From contig NZ_KB908117.1 in the NCBI RefSeq assembly GCF_000382345.1, forward strand, positions 1 through 58,510: a stretch of 58,510 nucleotides of DNA, written 5' to 3'. Origin of the DNA: Massilia niastensis DSM 21313. Its GTDB lineage: Bacteria > Pseudomonadota > Gammaproteobacteria > Burkholderiales > Burkholderiaceae_D. The translations under genes were made by a program, and so were the position numbers. Under the pieces are notes generated by a model. That model was not told the origin of the DNA. It saw only the letters and a list, made by a program, of their open reading frames with translations, and searched no databases. This document shows, one piece after another, positions 55,108 through 58,510 of this stretch; position 1 is the stretch's first letter; each line of letters starts with the position of its first letter.

Positions 55108-56340
55108 ATGACAAAAGACGCGAAAAACCTGATCGTCGGCCTCGACATCGGCACCTCGAAGGTGGTGGCGGTCGTGGCGGAGGTGATGTCCGACGGACGC
55201 CACGAGGTGATCGGCCTCGGTCAGCACGAGTCGAAAGGATTGAAGAAGGGCGTGGTCGTCAACATCGAGGCCACCGTCGAGTCGATCCAGCGCGCCCTCG
55301 AGGAGGCGGAGCTGATGGCCGACTGCAAGATCCGCAACGTCTATGCAGGCATCGCCGGCAGCCATATCCGTTCGTTCAATTCGAGCGGCATGGTCGCGAT
55401 CAAGGACAAGGAAGTCACCGCGACCGACGTGGCGCGCGTGATCGAAACGGCCAAGGCGGTCAATATTCCGACCGACCAGCAGCTGCTGCACACCGTGCCG
55501 CAGGAATTCATCGTCGACAACCAGGAAGACGTGCGCGAGCCGATCGGCATGAGCGGCATCCGCCTGGAAGTGCGCGTGCACATCGTCACCGGCGCGGTGT
55601 CGGCGGTCCAGAATATCGTGAAATGCGTGCGCCGCTGCGGCCTCGAGGTGTCGGACCTGATCCTGCAGCCGATGGCCTCGGCCGACTCGGTGCTGACCGT
55701 CGACGAGAAGGAACTCGGCGTGGTCCTGATCGACATCGGCGGCGGCACCACCGACATCGCCGTGTTCTCGGACGGCGCGATCCGCCACACCGCGGTGATC
55801 CCGATCGCCGGCGACCAGATCACCAGCGACATCGCGATGGCGCTGCGCACCCCGACCGGCGAAGCCGAAGATATCAAGATCCGTTATGGCGTGGCCAAGC
55901 AGGTGCTGGCCGACCCGGGCGAGACGCTCGAAGTGCCGGGACTCGGCGACCGCGGCCCGCGCGCCCTGTCGCGCCAGGCGCTGGCGGCCGTGATCGAGCC
56001 GCGCGTCGAAGAACTGTTCGCGATGGTGCACCAGGTGGTGCGCGAATCCGGCTACGAAGGCGTGCTCTCGTCGGGCATCGTCCTCACCGGCGGCAGCTCG
56101 ATCATGCCGGGCATGATCGAGATGGCAGAAGACATTTTCCTCAAGCCGGCGCGCCTTGGCACGCCGGACTATCGCGGCCAGCTGGCCGACGTGGTGCGCA
56201 GCCCCCGCTACGCCACCGTGCTCGGCCTGCTGCTGGAAGCGAAGAAGCAGTATCTGCGCGGTCACATCGTCACGCGCCAGGATGGCTCGGTGAAGGCAGT
56301 GTGGCAGCGGATGAAGGAATGGATAGCAGGGAATTTTTAA
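55108..56340 (+). CDS. ftsA: Cell division protein FtsA
   Basis: 410 aa actin-like ATPase: 'IVGLDIGTSKVVAVVAEV', SHS2/1C region ('GIAGSHIRSFNSSG'), 'LIDIGGGTTDIAVFSDGAI', 'IVLTGGSSIMPGMIEMAE', and a C-terminal amphipathic helix ('VWQRMKEWIAGNF') that binds the membrane. It tethers FtsZ to the membrane. 14 nt after ftsQ. Confidence 0.96.
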   Translation: MTKDAKNLIVGLDIGTSKVVAVVAEVMSDGRHEVIGLGQHESKGLKKGVVVNIEATVESIQRALEEAELMADCKIRNVYAGIAGSHIRSFNSSGMVAIKDKEVTATDVARVIETAKAVNIPTDQQLLHTVPQEFIVDNQEDVREPIGMSGIRLEVRVHIVTGAVSAVQNIVKCVRRCGLEVSDLILQPMASADSVLTVDEKELGVVLIDIGGGTTDIAVFSDGAIRHTAVIPIAGDQITSDIAMALRTPTGEAEDIKIRYGVAKQVLADPGETLEVPGLGDRGPRALSRQALAAVIEPRVEELFAMVHQVVRESGYEGVLSSGIVLTGGSSIMPGMIEMAEDIFLKPARLGTPDYRGQLADVVRSPRYATVLGLLLEAKKQYLRGHIVTRQDGSVKAVWQRMKEWIAGNF

Positions 56341-56384
56341 GTAAGTAGTGGTAAAAAATTCGTCACGGGTTAAAGATTTTTCAA

Positions 56385-56390
56385 TACAAT
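56385..56390 (+). promoter_or_regulatory. Possible internal -10 box before ftsZ
   Basis: TACAAT in the 131-bp ftsA-ftsZ gap, the longest gap of the operon. No clear -35; an internal ftsZ promoter is common in other bacteria. Confidence 0.35.
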
Positions 56391-56471
56391 CGCAGTTACC
56401 GGCACGAGGCGCTACAGCGAGCACGCTAAAGCCTCGGCCCGGAACCGCATTTTGAATATTAGGAGTTCATC

Positions 56472-57671
56472 ATGGAGTTCGATATGGTCGATAACGCAGC
56501 ACTGGGAACCGTTATCAAAGTCGTCGGCGTCGGTGGCGCTGGCGGCAATGCGGTTCAACACATGATCAATAAAGGTGTGTCCGGTGTCGAGTTCATCGCC
56601 GCAAACACGGACGCACAGGCTCTGGCTGCGTCGAGCGCCAACAACATCATCCAGATCGGCGAGTCCGGCCTGGGCGCCGGCATGCGTCCGGAAGTTGGCC
56701 GCCAGCTGGCCGAGCAATCGCGCTCGCGCATCGAAGATGCGCTGCGCGGCGCGCACATGGTCTTCATCGCCGCCGGCATGGGCGGCGGCACCGGCACCGG
56801 CGCTGCGCCGATCGTGGCCGAAGTCGCCAAGACCATGGGCGCGCTGACCGTCGCCGTGGTCTCCAAGCCGTTCTCCTACGAAGGCGGCAAGTGCATGGAA
56901 ATCGCCGAGGCCGGCCTCGACGAACTGACCAAGCACGTCGACTCGCTGATCGTGATCCTGAACGAGAAGCTCGAGGACATCTACGAAGACGAGAGCATGC
57001 TGGACTGGATGAAGCATGCCGACGACGTCCTGAACAACGCGGTGGCCGGCATCGCCGAGATCATCAACGTGCCGGGCCACATCAACGTCGACTTCAACGA
57101 CGTCAAGACGATCATGGGCGAGCAGGGCAAGGCCATGATGGGCACCGCAACCGCCTCGGGCGTGGACCGTGCGCGCATCGCTGCCGAACAGGCCGTGGCG
57201 TCGCCGCTGCTGGACGGCATCGACCTGTCGGGCGCGAAGGGCGTGCTGGTCAACGTGACCGCAAGCCGCGGCCTGAAGGGCAAGGAAATCAAGGAAGTCA
57301 TGGCTGCGGTGCGCGCCTTCGCGGCGCCGGACGCATCGATCGCCCAGGGCATCGCCTACGACGACGCGATGGGCGACGAGATCCGCGTGACCGTGGTCGC
57401 GACCGGCCTGGGCCGGAACAAGAAGATGCAGCTGGTCCAGCCGCAACAGGTGCTGCGCACCGGCACCTACAACGCGCCGGTGATGGCTGGCGCGGCGACG
57501 GTGTCCGGCGGCGTGCACATGGGCCATGCGGTTCCCGGCGACGCGATGGGCGGCATGAAGCAGCCGGCCGTGTGGCGTCGCGAGCAGGCATCGGAGCAGG
57601 TGCAGGCGATGCAGCGCAACGGTGTCGAGACCTACGACATTCCGGCCTTCCTGCGCAAGCAGGCTGACTAA
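56472..57671 (+). CDS. ftsZ: Cell division GTPase FtsZ
   Basis: 399 aa tubulin-like GTPase. 'VGVGGAGGNAVQHMIN', tubulin signature 'AAGMGGGTGTGAAPIVAEVA', T7 loop 'VDFNDVKTIM', a linker rich in Gly/Ala/Met, and the C-terminal peptide 'YDIPAFLRKQAD' that binds FtsA and ZipA-like partners. 'aggag' lies 8 nt before the ATG. Forms the Z ring. It ends the operon visible here; a hairpin pair follows. Confidence 0.97.
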   Translation: MEFDMVDNAALGTVIKVVGVGGAGGNAVQHMINKGVSGVEFIAANTDAQALAASSANNIIQIGESGLGAGMRPEVGRQLAEQSRSRIEDALRGAHMVFIAAGMGGGTGTGAAPIVAEVAKTMGALTVAVVSKPFSYEGGKCMEIAEAGLDELTKHVDSLIVILNEKLEDIYEDESMLDWMKHADDVLNNAVAGIAEIINVPGHINVDFNDVKTIMGEQGKAMMGTATASGVDRARIAAEQAVASPLLDGIDLSGAKGVLVNVTASRGLKGKEIKEVMAAVRAFAAPDASIAQGIAYDDAMGDEIRVTVVATGLGRNKKMQLVQPQQVLRTGTYNAPVMAGAATVSGGVHMGHAVPGDAMGGMKQPAVWRREQASEQVQAMQRNGVETYDIPAFLRKQAD

Positions 57672-57681
57672 GCCGGGGCAG

Positions 57682-57740
57682 GGCGGCGAAGCCGCCCGCT
57701 TCAACGAGAAGGGCCAGCGTGAGCTGGCCCTTCTCTTTTG
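57682..57740 (+). terminator. Double hairpin terminator behind ftsZ
   Basis: First hairpin gggcggc/gccgccc (57682-57688, 57692-57698). Second hairpin has a perfect 12-bp stem (57708-57719 with 57724-57735, loop gtga) followed by ctttt. The site probably ends the dcw transcript. Confidence 0.85.
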
Positions 57741-57746
57741 GCGCTG

Positions 57747-58510
57747 TCACCTTTGCATATGGAAGAGCCCGATCGCGGCCCTGAGCAATTGCTCGGCTGA
57801 ACTGATGCGCCCGCCGTCCAGGGCCCATTGCCAGCCAAGATAGTTGGGCAGGTAGCGCGACGCGACGCCGTGGAAGCGCGCCAGCCATTCACGAAAACGT
57901 CGGTGGTAAGCATTGACGTTCTGCACGTGGATGGCGCCACGCACCCGCTCGCCGCGCGCAGGCTGACGGTCTGGTGCGCGATGCCGGCTTCGCGGGCGAA
58001 CGCGCGGTAGGCGGCATGCGGGTCGGTCACCAGCAGGACCTCCGGATCGAGCACCGGCCGCAGGTGCTGGTGCAGTTGGCGCGTGGTGACCGGTCCACGT
58101 CCCGTGACATAGTCGACGGTCTGTCCGGTGCGATCGCGCGCCACCAGGATGCAGTCGAGTTCCCGCGAGATGCCGCGCCGCCTGGCCACGCCGCCACGCT
58201 TGCGAGCAGGACGATCGAGCTTGCGCGATCCCTTTTGCGATTCGAGCAGGAACATTTCGTCGGCCTCGGCAACGCCTTTTAAACTGCTTGGCCGGTCGAG
58301 TTTGGTCAGGTGCAGGAAGCGGTGGCGCCAGCGAAAGCTCGTGTTCCGATGCACGCCGACCGCCTTGGCCGCCGCCCGGATCGGCCTGGAGGCGAGCATC
58401 GTATCCAGGTAATCGCGCCATTTGCTGCGATGGCGCAGCCGTGCCAGCGGGGTGCCGGTCAGGTCGTTGAAGGTGCGCCCGCACTGGCGGCAGCGGTAGC
58501 GCTGCAAGCC
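57747..58510 (-). pseudogene. IS1595-family transposase, frameshifted and cut by window edge
   Basis: The 5' end lies outside the window. The first visible part is a zinc-ribbon ('YRCRQCGRTFNDLTGTPLA'), then an HTH ('AAAKAVGVHRNTSFRWRHRF') and the DDE-type ISXO2-like domain ('VAEADEMFLLESQKG', 'LLVTDPHAAYRAFAREAG'). The frame breaks near 57950-57955: before it 'HQTVSLRA', after it, in another frame, 'GERVRGAIHVQNVNAYHRRF' and 'ASRYLPNYLGWQWALDGGR' to the stop at 57747. One missing G (C on the given strand) explains it. The first frame alone runs to 57701 with unrelated sequence. Probably inactive. Confidence 0.8.

Noticed and set aside
51698..55114. A 1,138-codon minus-strand frame across murC-ddlB-ftsQ
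   Set aside because: Composition is His/Arg/Gln/Ala-rich as expected for antisense frames of GC-rich genes, and the sense genes are certain.

Overview
This is a GC-rich bacterial chromosome segment. Gene content and order point to a beta-proteobacterium of the Burkholderiales, most likely Massilia/Oxalobacteraceae (inference). The evidence is the murB-less division and cell wall order mraZ-rsmH-ftsL-ftsI-murE-murF-mraY-murD-ftsW-murG-murC-ddlB-ftsQ-ftsA-ftsZ, the ftsY-ftsE-ftsX-rpoH order, bacterial type A RNase P RNA, and a CIRCE-type operator in front of rpoH. Both window edges are transposase fragments: IS110-like on the left and a frameshifted IS1595-like gene on the right.

Left part (1-13.6 kb). 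An RsbQ-like alpha/beta hydrolase is followed by a PAS hybrid histidine kinase, a probable small-molecule sensing pair. Next come a CorC/CNNM-type CBS membrane protein, an NhaR-type LysR regulator, and a divergent Ter stress module (DUF475/TerC-like, TerD, AIM24/TIGR00266, TerD) closed by a strong UUCG terminator. They are followed by a small membrane protein plus XRE regulator pair, a BASS-family transporter, gamma-glutamyltransferase, a small lipoprotein, and a lone pstS with a well-formed Pho box and no pstCAB beside it.

Middle (13.6-28.1 kb). A PhoB-like response regulator has lost the phospho-acceptor Asp, the switch Thr and the Lys of its receiver. It precedes a membrane GGDEF-EAL enzyme and a 1,810-residue RTX protein (DUF4347 plus about fifteen related modules, several repeated with a 339-342 bp period). 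A minus-strand cluster then holds an ECF sigma factor, a zinc-finger anti-sigma factor whose outer domain resembles a subtilase propeptide, an S8 subtilase, a TorF-like porin, a TIGR03118 lipoprotein and a small membrane protein. The first three genes are joined by 4-bp overlaps. This is the best candidate here for a poorly described signalling system.

Right part (28.2-58.5 kb). arfB, rpoH (CIRCE upstream), ftsX, ftsE and ftsY lie on the minus strand, with a TPP enzyme beyond them. A degenerate archaemetzincin-like membrane protein ends inside the first bases of rnpB, whose promoter therefore lies within the coding sequence. glpK, a small two-helix membrane protein and a Lon-like AAA ATPase follow. 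After an AT-richer gap, the dcw operon starts at a sigma70 promoter overlapped by four 10-bp-phased MraZ-type repeats and runs through ftsZ with mostly 1-4 bp overlaps between genes, ending at a strong hairpin beside the broken transposase.
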